NCBI GenBank assembly: GCA_029936675.1
Contig: JAPYSB010000001.1
Location: 259,323-323,322 of the forward strand
Direction: 5' to 3'
Length of the DNA: 64,000 nucleotides
Source: Dehalococcoidia bacterium
GTDB lineage: Bacteria > Chloroflexota > Dehalococcoidia > Lucifugimonadales > UBA826
Below the pieces are notes generated by a model. The model was not told the DNA's origin, did no database searches, and saw only the letters and a program-made list of their open reading frames with translations. Position numbers and translations under genes: made by a program. Of the stretch, positions 18,185 to 26,559 are shown piece by piece. Within the stretch, counting starts at the first letter, position 1, and every line of letters starts with the position of its first letter.

Positions 18185-18228
18185 CTTTCAGTTAAATTTA
18201 GCCTTTGTCACTTGATATAGTTTTTGAG

Positions 18229-18462
18229 TTATGGGACAGGATCGTACCCTCTAGTTCCAAATGGCCTACATCTAAGTAGCCGTTTGAAGGTGATTCCAGT
18301 ACCCGTAGCTAGACCGTATCGGTCTATGGCCGCATAAGCGTAATCTGAGCATGTCGGTAAATGTCGGCATCCCACAGGTAAGAAAGGTGAAATCAATTTT
18401 TTATAGGATTTTATTAGCCCTAATACTGTCGATTTAACAAAGTTCTCTTTTCGTAGTTTCAA
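18229..18462 (-). CDS. yidD: Membrane protein insertion efficiency factor YidD
   Basis: A 77-residue protein with the family pattern LIKSYKKLISPFL, then CRHLPTCSDYA, a glycine-rich turn and the LLRCRPFGTRGYDPVP end. All three conserved cysteines are present. YidD is a small amphipathic membrane-associated protein that helps YidC-dependent insertion. It starts 6 bases after the rnpA stop and is followed by the propeller lipoprotein gene instead of the usual immediate yidC. Confidence 0.93.
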   Translation of the reverse strand: MKLRKENFVKSTVLGLIKSYKKLISPFLPVGCRHLPTCSDYAYAAIDRYGLATGTGITFKRLLRCRPFGTRGYDPVP

Positions 18463-18468
18463 TCTATT

Positions 18469-18822
18469 TCACATTTTCTCGGTCGATATTAGGCTAGCGT
18501 TATTCAAAAGTTTGTACATTGAAGACGATATTCCATTGTAATCAGAGTTTAATATCCCATTTCTAGCGATAAAAACTATATCCATTCCGTCAATTATTCG
18601 AATGGAACTAGCGGATTCCTTCAACCTTCTTTTATATTTGTTCCTAACAGTGGCTCCTCCAATTCTCTTTGAAACAATAAACCCCAATCGAGACCCTTTA
18701 TATTTCCCTACTGTTTCTTGATCCATAGCAAGCATGACCAGGTTAAAGTCAGCAGATCCAGCACCATTTTTTTTTACAGAATCAAAGTCGGAGGAGTTAC
18801 GTAGCTTTTGGTATTTTTGCAT
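18469..18822 (-). CDS. rnpA: Ribonuclease P protein component
   Basis: A 117-residue basic protein. It carries the RnpA signature VSKRIGGATVRNKYKRRLKE, which binds the RNase P RNA, and the N-terminal KLRNSSDFDSVKKNG aromatic cleft region that contacts pre-tRNA leaders. It cleaves 5' leaders of tRNA precursors together with the rnpB RNA, which is not in the window. It lies 83 bases downstream of rpmH and 6 bases upstream of yidD, the standard order. Confidence 0.93.
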   Translation of the reverse strand: MQKYQKLRNSSDFDSVKKNGAGSADFNLVMLAMDQETVGKYKGSRLGFIVSKRIGGATVRNKYKRRLKESASSIRIIDGMDIVFIARNGILNSDYNGISSSMYKLLNNASLISTEKM

Positions 18823-18905
18823 GTAGCCACTCTAATTCGATCAGTCGACCATAAAATATGTACATTGATACAGTGGCGAATTTGCCAAAACTGACAACAA
18901 TAAAA

Positions 18906-19043
18906 CTATACAGTCAGCCTCTGACGCCCTTTGAACATTCGCCTCTTAAGGACATTCCGACCGCCTTTAGTGCTCATACGGGATCTGAACCCATGTACTC
19001 GCATGCGGCGTCTGTTTTTTGGTTGATAGGTTCTTTTTGGCAT
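18906..19043 (-). CDS. rpmH: Ribosomal protein bL34
   Basis: A 45-residue protein found by reading the minus strand upstream of rnpA. It starts [19 protein letters not shown], continues with [15 protein letters not shown] and ends RLTV, which is the full bL34 sequence pattern. It is a small basic structural protein of the 50S subunit. The order rpmH-rnpA-yidD is conserved in bacteria. Upstream, where dnaA and oriC often lie, there is instead an aldolase gene on the same strand. I see no DnaA-box cluster in the 96 bases between them. Confidence 0.96.
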   Translation of the reverse strand: MPKRTYQPKNRRRMRVHGFRSRMSTKGGRNVLKRRMFKGRQRLTV

Positions 19044-19139
19044 TGATATTCCTTAAATTAACCTACAAATTTTACTTACATCAGTAGAACAGTGTCAATT
19101 TGTTTAGCAGCCGAATCTCGCCCCTCTTCTAAATCGTTA

Positions 19140-19877
19140 TTATTTCGGATGCTCCATCAGGACCGTGACACCCATATCTATGAACTTATTCCTCAGCTTA
19201 TGATCATAGCTTCTAAAGCTAATCTTTGTCTTAGAGTCTTGCAGCTGGTCTAAGGCATGCTTCACGCAATCATCAACTGTTTGAATCAGATGTTTGGGAT
19301 GGGCCTCAATATCATAAAGTAAATCATTAGGCCCCCATGTAAGACAGTCAACACCATCGATGGCAAGTTCACTCACTGTCGTCACCGCTCTAAGAGATTC
19401 CATTTGCATCGACAAAAATCCGGTTTGATTCCACCAGCTGCCATACTCGGTTCTATCAGGCTTCTCTCCTACCTTGTACCGAGCAGCCCCCCCAACGCTC
19501 CTTCCTCCCATCTGAGGATAATAAAAATAGTGGACGGCTTCTTTCACTGTTTCAAGGGTTTCAACTTGAGGTACCTCAATACCTACAGGGCCCAGATCAA
19601 GAATGTTACCTATCAAATAGGCATGCCTAGTGTGTTTAATCCTAAATTGGGAAGGAATACCTAAATTACTAGCCGACTCACAAAATTTTACCAATGTATC
19701 CTCGTTGAAAGCGGCATGCTGACTGTCAGTAAAAACAAATGCATAATCATCCTTACTGAGGATGGTTTCCATTTCTGATTCAGATGCATCTAAAGGCACT
19801 GAAACTCCGATTAAGATCTCTCCTGATTGGATTCTTTGTTTGAGATTCAAATCACTCCTTTTTTCTCCCCGAAACAT
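19140..19877 (-). CDS. HpcH/HpaI aldolase family protein
   Basis: A 245-residue TIM-barrel aldolase. The family pattern is visible in FVFTDSQHAAF (the place of DxEHG), the glutamate-bearing VGIEVPQVETLETVKEAV, and the GVDCLTWGPNDLLYDI segment with a metal-ligand aspartate. These class II pyruvate-dependent aldolases cleave 2-keto-4-hydroxy acids such as 2,4-dihydroxyhept-2-enedioate. The substrate here is unknown. It lies between the NUDIX gene and rpmH on the minus strand, 31 bases after the NUDIX stop, and could be cotranscribed with it. Confidence 0.82.
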   Translation of the reverse strand: MFRGEKRSDLNLKQRIQSGEILIGVSVPLDASESEMETILSKDDYAFVFTDSQHAAFNEDTLVKFCESASNLGIPSQFRIKHTRHAYLIGNILDLGPVGIEVPQVETLETVKEAVHYFYYPQMGGRSVGGAARYKVGEKPDRTEYGSWWNQTGFLSMQMESLRAVTTVSELAIDGVDCLTWGPNDLLYDIEAHPKHLIQTVDDCVKHALDQLQDSKTKISFRSYDHKLRNKFIDMGVTVLMEHPK

Positions 19878-19908
19878 TTAAACCACTTAGGTCAGGTAGC
19901 CTAAATAA

Positions 19909-20661
19909 TTATTTTTGCATAAAGAACTCGAATTTTTCTGCCGGTCCGTATCCGTCAATGGACATTACTTTCAGGCCTTCATTTTCTGTTGCCGACCTGA
20001 CAATAGTTTTATTAAACAAATGAACAGACTCTTCATTCAAAAATCGATCGACTGGCATCCATAAGCATTCGGCTATTTCTTCTTCCTGCATTGTTATTTC
20101 ATTGTCTAATGGAGATAACCTGGCCACAAAATAAATATCTGATTTACCATACCTATAACCATGCCAATGTCTAAAAAAGGTGAGTGCCTGGAAGGTGGTA
20201 GAAATTCCTGTTTCCTCAAATACCTCTCTAACAGCAGCCTCCGCCAGATGTTCTCCTGGTTGCAAAGCACCCCCTGGCAATTTATATCCAGGGCCTCTTC
20301 CAGATGCTCTATACCTCTCTGAAACAACCAAAATCTCATTATTCTTGTTTATTACAACGCCTCCAATACCTATGTAATGAGTTGCATAGGGGGGCACAAA
20401 GGCATTTTCCTCAACTTGAAGTGTCATCATTGCGTATTCCTCGGTGGCGTGGTGAAATAAAAACCCCTCCTCCGATGCCCTAGGAATAGCCTTGAAGGCT
20501 AATTTAGGAATCTCCAGCCAGGCAACTTTAATATCCTTTGTACGCCATGTTTGGATAGCATGCATTAACCCGGTTTCAAATTCTGAAACCAGGGATGGCA
20601 CCGATTTTGGATCAATAACTGCCCCACCAAAAGGGTTCACAGACCAAACTAAATCACTCAT
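19909..20661 (-). CDS. NUDIX hydrolase with NUDT6-like N-terminal domain
   Basis: A 250-residue protein. The NUDIX box is complete: GGALQPGEHLAEAAVREVFEETGI fits Gx5Ex7REUxEExGU and supplies the metal-binding glutamates. It is split here as GGALQPGEHL (about 147-156) and REVFEETGI. The first 95 residues resemble the pre-NUDIX domain of plant and animal NUDT6-like hydrolases, which is less common in bacteria. Substrates of this branch include NADH, ADP-ribose and CoA derivatives; none can be assigned. It is transcribed ahead of the aldolase gene. Confidence 0.85.
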   Translation of the reverse strand: MSDLVWSVNPFGGAVIDPKSVPSLVSEFETGLMHAIQTWRTKDIKVAWLEIPKLAFKAIPRASEEGFLFHHATEEYAMMTLQVEENAFVPPYATHYIGIGGVVINKNNEILVVSERYRASGRGPGYKLPGGALQPGEHLAEAAVREVFEETGISTTFQALTFFRHWHGYRYGKSDIYFVARLSPLDNEITMQEEEIAECLWMPVDRFLNEESVHLFNKTIVRSATENEGLKVMSIDGYGPAEKFEFFMQK

Positions 20662-20790
20662 ATCGCCTCCATTTACTTAAGCACAGGGAAGTATATTGTT
20701 GTGCCTCACTCACGGCAACCAACAGAAAATATTTGCCCAGAAATTGTTGCTATATAATGCCTTCAAGCTTAATCGAAATGGGACTTACAA

Positions 20791-22023
20791 ATGAAATACA
20801 TTATTCAATCAGACAGATTAATTGACGGCTCAGGTTCTATCCCCTTACAAAAGGGAGCAATAGTTATTGAAGGGGACAAAATTTCCAAAATTTGTACCAG
20901 TAACAGATTGACTGAAACAGATAAAAATCAGGCTGAAATTCTATCAGTCCCAGGAGGATCTATCCTTCCTGGATTTATAGAAATGCATTCTCATATACAT
21001 TGCAGTTCGGAGGCCGACGCCTACGAACATATTACTACTGAAAGTAATGAAACTTTTTTATTACGCGGCACCCAGGCAGTAAGGGCAGCACTCTCTTCCG
21101 GAGTCACCACCATGAGGGATCTTGGGAGTAGAAACGAAGTTGTTTTCCCGCTTAGGGAAGGTATAAATCGCGGTATAATTCCAGGCCCTAGGCTCCTTGT
21201 TGCAGGAACTCCCGTGACCACAACCGGTGGGCACTGCAACATGTTTGGAACTGAAGCTAATACTTCAGAAGAGGTCGTCAAGGCAATTAGACAACAATTC
21301 AAGCTTGGAGCCGATTGTATAAAAATAATGTCCACAGGTGGCGGATTTACTCCTGGAACCAATGTCAGGGCTCCTCAGTATAGTTCCGAGATACTGAAAA
21401 ACGCTGTGAATGACGCAGAGAGACTTGGGCTTAAAGTAGCGGCACACTGTCATGCAGCTGAAGGGGTTAAGAATTGTATGGAGGCTGGTATACACAACCT
21501 GATACATTGCTCCTGGTTATCTAGTAACCCGTCAGAACTCTATGACTATGACGGAGAGGTTGCAGATCAGATCGCCGAAAAAGGTATTTATGTGGATCCC
21601 ACGCTTGCTCTTTCTCACCTCAACAAATTAAGAGGCAGAGCTATCCGACCGGATTCTGGGGCAATGAGAGACCCTGAAAAAAGGTTTGAAATTCTCAGAG
21701 ACATGTGGGACCGAGGTGTCAAATTCGTCACTGGGATGGATTCTGGAATGACAAACGCACGTTTTGACGATTTTGCCTACATTCCAGAGGTAATGGTGAA
21801 AAACATGTACATATCTCCGCTAGAAGCAATAACTTGCGCAACGAAGACATCAGCCGAATGTCTGGGAATGGAAGAGGAAATCGGCACATTAGAGGCTGGC
21901 AAATCTGCCGATGTCATCGTTGTGAACGGAGACCCATCGGAGGATATAACCAGACTCCACGATGTAAATACGATTGTTTCTCAAGGCACGCTTGTAAAGA
22001 GGGAAAATACTTTGCTCATATAG
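20791..22023 (+). CDS. Metal-dependent amidohydrolase (imidazolonepropionase/prolidase-like)
   Basis: A 410-residue amidohydrolase-superfamily protein. Seen in the sequence: the HSHIH metal pair in GFIEMHSHIHCS, a candidate bridging lysine in CIKIMSTGG, histidines in AAHCHAAEG and NLIHCSW, and the aspartate in TGMDSGM. The C-terminal GTLEAGKSADVIVVNGDP is the composite-domain ending of this group. Close families include Xaa-Pro dipeptidases and other imidazolonepropionase-like hydrolases; no neighbouring gene points to a substrate. It is a single gene between divergent and convergent minus-strand operons. Confidence 0.87.
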   Translation: MKYIIQSDRLIDGSGSIPLQKGAIVIEGDKISKICTSNRLTETDKNQAEILSVPGGSILPGFIEMHSHIHCSSEADAYEHITTESNETFLLRGTQAVRAALSSGVTTMRDLGSRNEVVFPLREGINRGIIPGPRLLVAGTPVTTTGGHCNMFGTEANTSEEVVKAIRQQFKLGADCIKIMSTGGGFTPGTNVRAPQYSSEILKNAVNDAERLGLKVAAHCHAAEGVKNCMEAGIHNLIHCSWLSSNPSELYDYDGEVADQIAEKGIYVDPTLALSHLNKLRGRAIRPDSGAMRDPEKRFEILRDMWDRGVKFVTGMDSGMTNARFDDFAYIPEVMVKNMYISPLEAITCATKTSAECLGMEEEIGTLEAGKSADVIVVNGDPSEDITRLHDVNTIVSQGTLVKRENTLLI

Positions 22024-22047
22024 CCTTAAACGAACGCATTTTTAGGC

Positions 22048-23133
22048 TTAATACACTTCCATTGGTGTGACACTGGTAGCTTTTATGATCAAATACACCT
22101 CGTCAAATGTCCTTAATCCTAGGTCCAAGACCGATTGTTTAGTAAGGGCTGCTGTAAGACTGCACCCTCCAATTTCACAATCTATGAACGTTGGATTCTC
22201 AGAGTGATTGATACTTGAAATATTGGCCCTCAATATGTTCCGGGCACTTATTGCAGCAGGCGGGTATTTACTGACGATAATATCAGAGGCTTTAATCGAA
22301 ACAGTGGCTTGCTTACCTTTTTCTGATGCAAGTTTTGGAGTGATCAACCTAACATCCCCTATTTTTAGGGACGATAAGTTCTCATCTACTGGACCTTCAA
22401 CAACACCTTGGAGAATATTTTCAAAGGATCCATAATCCACATAATCGGCCACAGAGCTATTATTCAACAGCAGAGACGACTCTCCTTCCACTACCTTCAT
22501 CCCATTTCTAATTACGATGACAGAATCAGCCAAAGCGATCATCTCAGAAACAGAATGGGACACGTAGATCATGTCTAAATTCCATTCCCTAGATACTTCG
22601 CGAAGTTTTTCTAATATGAATCCCCTGAAAGGCAGGTCCAAAGAGGCTAATGGTTCGTCTAAAAGTAATAAATCTGGAGAAGCTGCCAAGCTTCTGCCCA
22701 AAGCAACTCGCTGGCGCTCCCCTCCAGACAAATTCGTGACTCCTCGTTCCATGATTTGTTCTAGTTGTAGCAAATACACAATGTCTTCCAAACTTCCTAT
22801 TCTTCTATATTTTTCGGTGAGATTATAACCAAATTCCAAGTTTTCCCTTACCGTTAAATGCGGGAATAATGCAGAATGCTGATGAACGTACCCTACCCTT
22901 CTTTTTTCCGGGGATATGTTGATTTTAGGTCTTGAAGAAAACACAGTTTTAGAATTTAGGGTTATCAGTCCACCATCAGGATCTTCAAAGCCAGCAATAC
23001 AATTTAATAAGGTTGACTTACCACTGGCCGATGGACCAAAAATGCCAGTTATTCCATTTCCTATGGCCGATTGTATCGACAACTCAAAATCACCGTATCT
23101 TTTTGTAACATTTAATTCAATAGACACTGTCAA
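22048..23133 (-). CDS. modC: Molybdate ABC transporter ATP-binding protein
   Basis: A 361-residue ABC ATPase: Walker A GPSASGKST (about 33-41), signature LSGGERQRVALGRSL, Walker B LLLLDEP, then a C-terminal TOBE/MOP region (about 295-361) that binds oxyanions and may regulate the transporter. The TOBE region and position directly behind modB and modA support molybdate or tungstate. The ATG abuts the modB stop. The protein powers import of the oxyanion, needed for molybdenum cofactor. Confidence 0.9.
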   Translation of the reverse strand: MTVSIELNVTKRYGDFELSIQSAIGNGITGIFGPSASGKSTLLNCIAGFEDPDGGLITLNSKTVFSSRPKINISPEKRRVGYVHQHSALFPHLTVRENLEFGYNLTEKYRRIGSLEDIVYLLQLEQIMERGVTNLSGGERQRVALGRSLAASPDLLLLDEPLASLDLPFRGFILEKLREVSREWNLDMIYVSHSVSEMIALADSVIVIRNGMKVVEGESSLLLNNSSVADYVDYGSFENILQGVVEGPVDENLSSLKIGDVRLITPKLASEKGKQATVSIKASDIIVSKYPPAAISARNILRANISSINHSENPTFIDCEIGGCSLTAALTKQSVLDLGLRTFDEVYLIIKATSVTPMEVY

Positions 23134-23823
23134 TTACCGAGTCCTTTTCTTTGATCCTCTAATGATCAACCAATGATGAACTATCAAAGTCATTATCGCC
23201 ATTAAGGTGGAGATAAATATTAAATTTAATGCTTCGGAATCTCTTCCAAGTTGAACCTTGCTGTATATCGCCAAAGGAATAGTTTGAGTCCTCCCAGGAA
23301 TGTTCCCCGCCACCACAATAGTCGCCCCAAATTCTCCGATTGCCCTAACAAAGCCTAACAAAACCCCTGCCACCAACCCGTTGTAGCACAGTGGCATTGT
23401 AATTTTAAAAAAAGTTCTTAAGGGTCCGGCACCCAGAGATCGTGCAGACCTTTCTAAAGTAGTATCAACGCCTTGCATGGCAACTATTATGGCTCGCACC
23501 ATAAGGGGGAAGGACACAACGGAAGCTGCTATGGCTGATGCTACCCAAGTGAACACGATATCTGCACCAAATATAAATCGGGACAACTGTCCCAAGGGAG
23601 TCTCTCTTCCCACCAAAATGAGCAAAAAATACCCTGTAACTACCGGAGGTAAAGCCAACGGTAGGGAAATTAAAGTTTCTAAGATTAATTTCCCTTTTAT
23701 GTTCTTTCGACCGATAAGCCAACCGACATAGATCGCTATAGGAATATTGATCAAAGTCGCAGTCACCGCGACTTGTAGAGATAGCAGAATCAAATTAAAC
23801 AAATTTTGTTCACCTAAATCCAT
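23134..23823 (-). CDS. modB: Molybdate ABC transporter permease
   Basis: A 229-residue permease with six hydrophobic helices and the EAA loop pattern, seen as RSARSLGAGPLRTFFKITMP, that contacts ModC. The helix YNGLVAGVLLGFVRAIGEFGA is typical of ModB/CysTW-type permeases. It overlaps the end of modA by 14 bases and abuts modC. Function: channel for molybdate or a related oxyanion across the membrane. Confidence 0.92.
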   Translation of the reverse strand: MDLGEQNLFNLILLSLQVAVTATLINIPIAIYVGWLIGRKNIKGKLILETLISLPLALPPVVTGYFLLILVGRETPLGQLSRFIFGADIVFTWVASAIAASVVSFPLMVRAIIVAMQGVDTTLERSARSLGAGPLRTFFKITMPLCYNGLVAGVLLGFVRAIGEFGATIVVAGNIPGRTQTIPLAIYSKVQLGRDSEALNLIFISTLMAIMTLIVHHWLIIRGSKKRTR

Positions 23824-24595
23824 AGGAATGAAAAATATCTACAATTTCAGGAGATACTAAAAATTCCGCAAACATATTGGCATCTCGGTGCCTATCTCCG
23901 TCTCCATCTACAATGACAGCTGCTGGATATGAAATGGGAGAATATGAATCTGCCGGTACTATGTCCCATATCAGTAAGTCCGGTTCGGTCAAACCGTCAG
24001 TCATATAGACAATAGCTGCATCAACGTTACCAGACCTGACATAATTGAGAGCGGCCCTAACATCTGCGGCAAAAACAAACCTGCTTTCCAAAGAAGACCA
24101 CAGACCAGTGCTCACCAAAAACTCCCTAGAGTACACTCCCGCCGGTGCAAGATTTGGATCTGCTAAAGCGATTAAATCCAAATCTGCCAGGCTGGAATGA
24201 TCCAGCAAATCGACAGTTTGTGTCTTAGTTACAATCACTAACGAATTAGTTGCTATGCTAATAACTTCTGAAATCTTGGGTTCCATCTCGTTGTAAAGAA
24301 ATTCCATTGGTGGTTTCCCGGCAGAAATAAAAATATGCCCCGGTGATCCTTTTGATAATTCCACCGCCAAACTTTGAGAACCTCCAAAATTGTATCGAAC
24401 TCTAGTCGTATTTAGAAACTCATATTTTTCTTTCACTTCAGCCAAAACATCTGTGAGGCTAGCTGCGGCAAAAACCACCAATTCCTCCTCGCTGGAGGTC
24501 TTGCAGGAAGAAAACAACATCAAAGCAAAAGCCGCCATAAAATACGTCGTTAAGATTTTGATTTTCCTCATAGTGATAAAGGGTCGTTTGCCCAT
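23810..24595 (-). CDS. modA: Molybdate-binding lipoprotein
   Basis: A 261-residue substrate-binding protein. It has a signal sequence with a lipobox at LFSSC and the ModA opening VVFAAASLTDVLAEV. Other ligand-loop segments are FNFGGSQSLA-like (NFGGSQSLAVELSKG), NSLVIVT and LADPNLAPAGVYSREFL. These contact the oxyanion in the family. Lipid anchoring instead of a periplasmic form fits a cell with one membrane. The ATG at 24595 is used; an in-frame ATG at 24571 gives a more conventional signal peptide and is an alternative. First gene of modABC. Confidence 0.9.
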   Translation of the reverse strand: MGKRPFITMRKIKILTTYFMAAFALMLFSSCKTSSEEELVVFAAASLTDVLAEVKEKYEFLNTTRVRYNFGGSQSLAVELSKGSPGHIFISAGKPPMEFLYNEMEPKISEVISIATNSLVIVTKTQTVDLLDHSSLADLDLIALADPNLAPAGVYSREFLVSTGLWSSLESRFVFAADVRAALNYVRSGNVDAAIVYMTDGLTEPDLLIWDIVPADSYSPISYPAAVIVDGDGDRHRDANMFAEFLVSPEIVDIFHSYGFR

Positions 24596-24672
24596 CCTTA
24601 ATTAACTTTTATTCTGTAATTTTGTGCAAATTATCGCTTGGTTGGACAACCTTTAACCGCAAGTATCTAAGG

Positions 24673-24702
24673 TTGTTCCATCAGGCGTCGCAATGCTATA
24701 AT
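24673..24702 (+). promoter_or_regulatory. Predicted sigma-70-type promoter of nusA
   Basis: TTGTTC at 24673-24678 and TATAAT at 24697-24702 are separated by 18 bases, close to the bacterial consensus. Transcription would start near 24709, about 80 bases before the nusA ATG, and include the hairpin at 24731-24751. Confidence 0.55.
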
Positions 24703-24730
24703 GTTTGCCTATTTAAAGAGTAGCAAATTG

Positions 24731-24751
24731 AAAGTGGGCGAGTCCCACTTT
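24731..24751 (+). promoter_or_regulatory. Leader hairpin upstream of nusA
   Basis: AAAGTGGG pairs perfectly with CCCACTTT around a CGAGT loop, giving an 8-bp stem. TCTTTCG follows, which is too weak a T-run for a clear terminator. It lies between the predicted promoter and the AAGGAGG site of nusA. Similar short GTGGG/CCCAC hairpins are known to me in front of rimP-nusA operons, but rimP is absent here. A role in nusA autoregulation is inference. Confidence 0.5.
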
Positions 24752-24787
24752 CTTTCGTATTAGAGGAAAAAAAGGAGGCAGTTTAAT

Positions 24788-26374
24788 ATGAAAAGTGATT
24801 TCCTTATCGCTTTAACCCAACTGGCTGCTGAAAGAAACCTTCCTCGAGACAAAGTTATGTCAGCAATAGAAGCAGCTCTCGTATCCGCCTTCAAAAAAGA
24901 TAGCGTAACCGAGGGCCATAATATTTCTGTACGGCTGGACCCTGGATCAGGAGATATTGAAGTCGACATAGTAAAGACTGTGGTGGATACGGTTGAAGAC
25001 CCCCTTCAGGAATTGACCCTTGAAGAGGCCAGAGAAAATTACAATCCGAACGCCAATGTTGGGGATGTAATAAAAACTCAAAATATCCCAAATAGTGCTG
25101 GAAGGATAGCTGCTCAGACAGCCAAACAAGTCGTTCTTCAAAGACTTCGAGAGGCAGAGAGAGAAATCGTATTAGCCGAATACGAAGGCAGAGAAGGCGA
25201 GATTATTACTGTAACTGTCCAAAGAATAGAGCCAAATAAAATCATTGTGGACACCGGTAGGACGGAGGCAATATTGCCGATAAGCCAGCAGGTTTCGTCC
25301 GAAAGATACCGGCAAGGCTCTAAACTGAAGGTGTTGCTGCAAGCTATCGACAAAGAATCGATCAGAGGGCCAGAGTTAATAGTTTCTAGGACAGATGAGA
25401 TCTTATTGAGGAGATTATTCGAACAGGAAGTCCCAGAGATATACAACGGAGCGGTTGAAATTGTTGGAATAGCCAGAGAAAGTGGCTCTAGAAGCAAGGT
25501 CGCTGTCAGAGCAAAACAAGATGGCGTAGACCCGGTTGGCTCTTGTGTAGGTCTGAGAGGGGTGAGAATTCAAAGTATAGTCAACGAGTTACAAGGAGAA
25601 AAAATTGACATACTTGAATGGAGCAAAGATTCCAATCGGTATATCCAAAATGCGTTAAGTCCTTCCGAGGTACTCAGAGTAGATATAAACAAGGACAACA
25701 ACACTGCAGTTGCAATAGTGCCTAATAGACATCTATCACTCGCCATTGGCAAAGAAGGGCAGAATGCCAGACTTGCAGCGAAGCTCTGCGGGTGGGCTGT
25801 CGATATAAAAAGCGATATGGATGTCGATCTTAAAGCGTATGAAAAGCAAGAAAAACAACCATCAACCGAAATCCCCGAGGCTCAAGAAGCAACACTAACA
25901 GACGAAGAACTATATGAGCTCGTGTCAAGCAATCTTGTGAAAAGTAACTCTGGTTCTGAACAAGAATCTCCAGTAGACGCTGAACCTCAAGAGGTGGTTG
26001 CTGAAAGAGTAGAGATAGCCGTTGTAGCAGCGGAAGAATTTAACGAGATTCTACAAACAGAAGCCCAAAACACAGAAGACAACAGTGAAGATGCGTTGAC
26101 TCCAGAGGAAGAATTGCTGCTGCAAGAATTGAAAGAAGAAGAAGAAATTCAAAAAACTCAACCAAAAGAAACTGCAGCTGCCATATCGGAACTCCCAGAA
26201 GACATATGGTCCGTCCATAGGTCTGGAGCTGGATCTGCCAAAGCAGGGGCTATCAGATTTGCCGAAGACATAGACGAATTAAACAGTGGGGTTACTGGGC
26301 GAAGGGAAAGGCGTGGGGGAGGAAGAAACCAAAATAAAAAAAGAGGCCAAGGAAATAACAAGAGAAGGCGTTAA
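24788..26374 (+). CDS. nusA: Transcription termination/antitermination factor NusA
   Basis: A 528-residue NusA. The N-terminal RNA-polymerase-binding domain (1-125) includes the AIEAALVSAFKK segment. An S1 domain follows (about 130-200, GREGEIITVTVQRIEP). Two KH domains come next, with VDPVGSCVGLRGVRIQ and the second KH motif in LAIGKEGQNARLAAKLCGW. From about 355 the tail is unusual: a long acidic stretch, then a glycine/arginine-rich end (RRERRGGGR to NNKRRR). NusA controls pausing, termination and antitermination. A strong AAGGAGG site precedes the ATG. rimP upstream and ylxR downstream, common neighbours elsewhere, are missing. Confidence 0.95.
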   Translation: MKSDFLIALTQLAAERNLPRDKVMSAIEAALVSAFKKDSVTEGHNISVRLDPGSGDIEVDIVKTVVDTVEDPLQELTLEEARENYNPNANVGDVIKTQNIPNSAGRIAAQTAKQVVLQRLREAEREIVLAEYEGREGEIITVTVQRIEPNKIIVDTGRTEAILPISQQVSSERYRQGSKLKVLLQAIDKESIRGPELIVSRTDEILLRRLFEQEVPEIYNGAVEIVGIARESGSRSKVAVRAKQDGVDPVGSCVGLRGVRIQSIVNELQGEKIDILEWSKDSNRYIQNALSPSEVLRVDINKDNNTAVAIVPNRHLSLAIGKEGQNARLAAKLCGWAVDIKSDMDVDLKAYEKQEKQPSTEIPEAQEATLTDEELYELVSSNLVKSNSGSEQESPVDAEPQEVVAERVEIAVVAAEEFNEILQTEAQNTEDNSEDALTPEEELLLQELKEEEEIQKTQPKETAAAISELPEDIWSVHRSGAGSAKAGAIRFAEDIDELNSGVTGRRERRGGGRNQNKKRGQGNNKRRR

Positions 26375-26559
26375 TCAGTCTCGTAATACCTAGCCATACC
26401 GACAACTTGAAAAGTTCCAATACTAAAGAAATCGATTATTTATTAATTGGAACCAGCCGAAAAAAGTAAATGTTACTACTATGAGAATATAAGTAACCAG
26501 GCGGAGTTGGCAAAATATCACAGTTAAAGTGAGTCTGAAATCTGCCCTAGAGGAAATGA

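Noticed and set aside
19044..19139. Possible oriC/DnaA boxes upstream of rpmH
   Set aside because: No TTATCCACA-like cluster is visible in the 96 bases.
26414..26453. Inverted repeat GTTCCAAT/ATTGGAAC between nusA and infB
   Set aside because: The loop is 24 bases and no T-run follows on the plus strand, so it is not a convincing terminator or operator.
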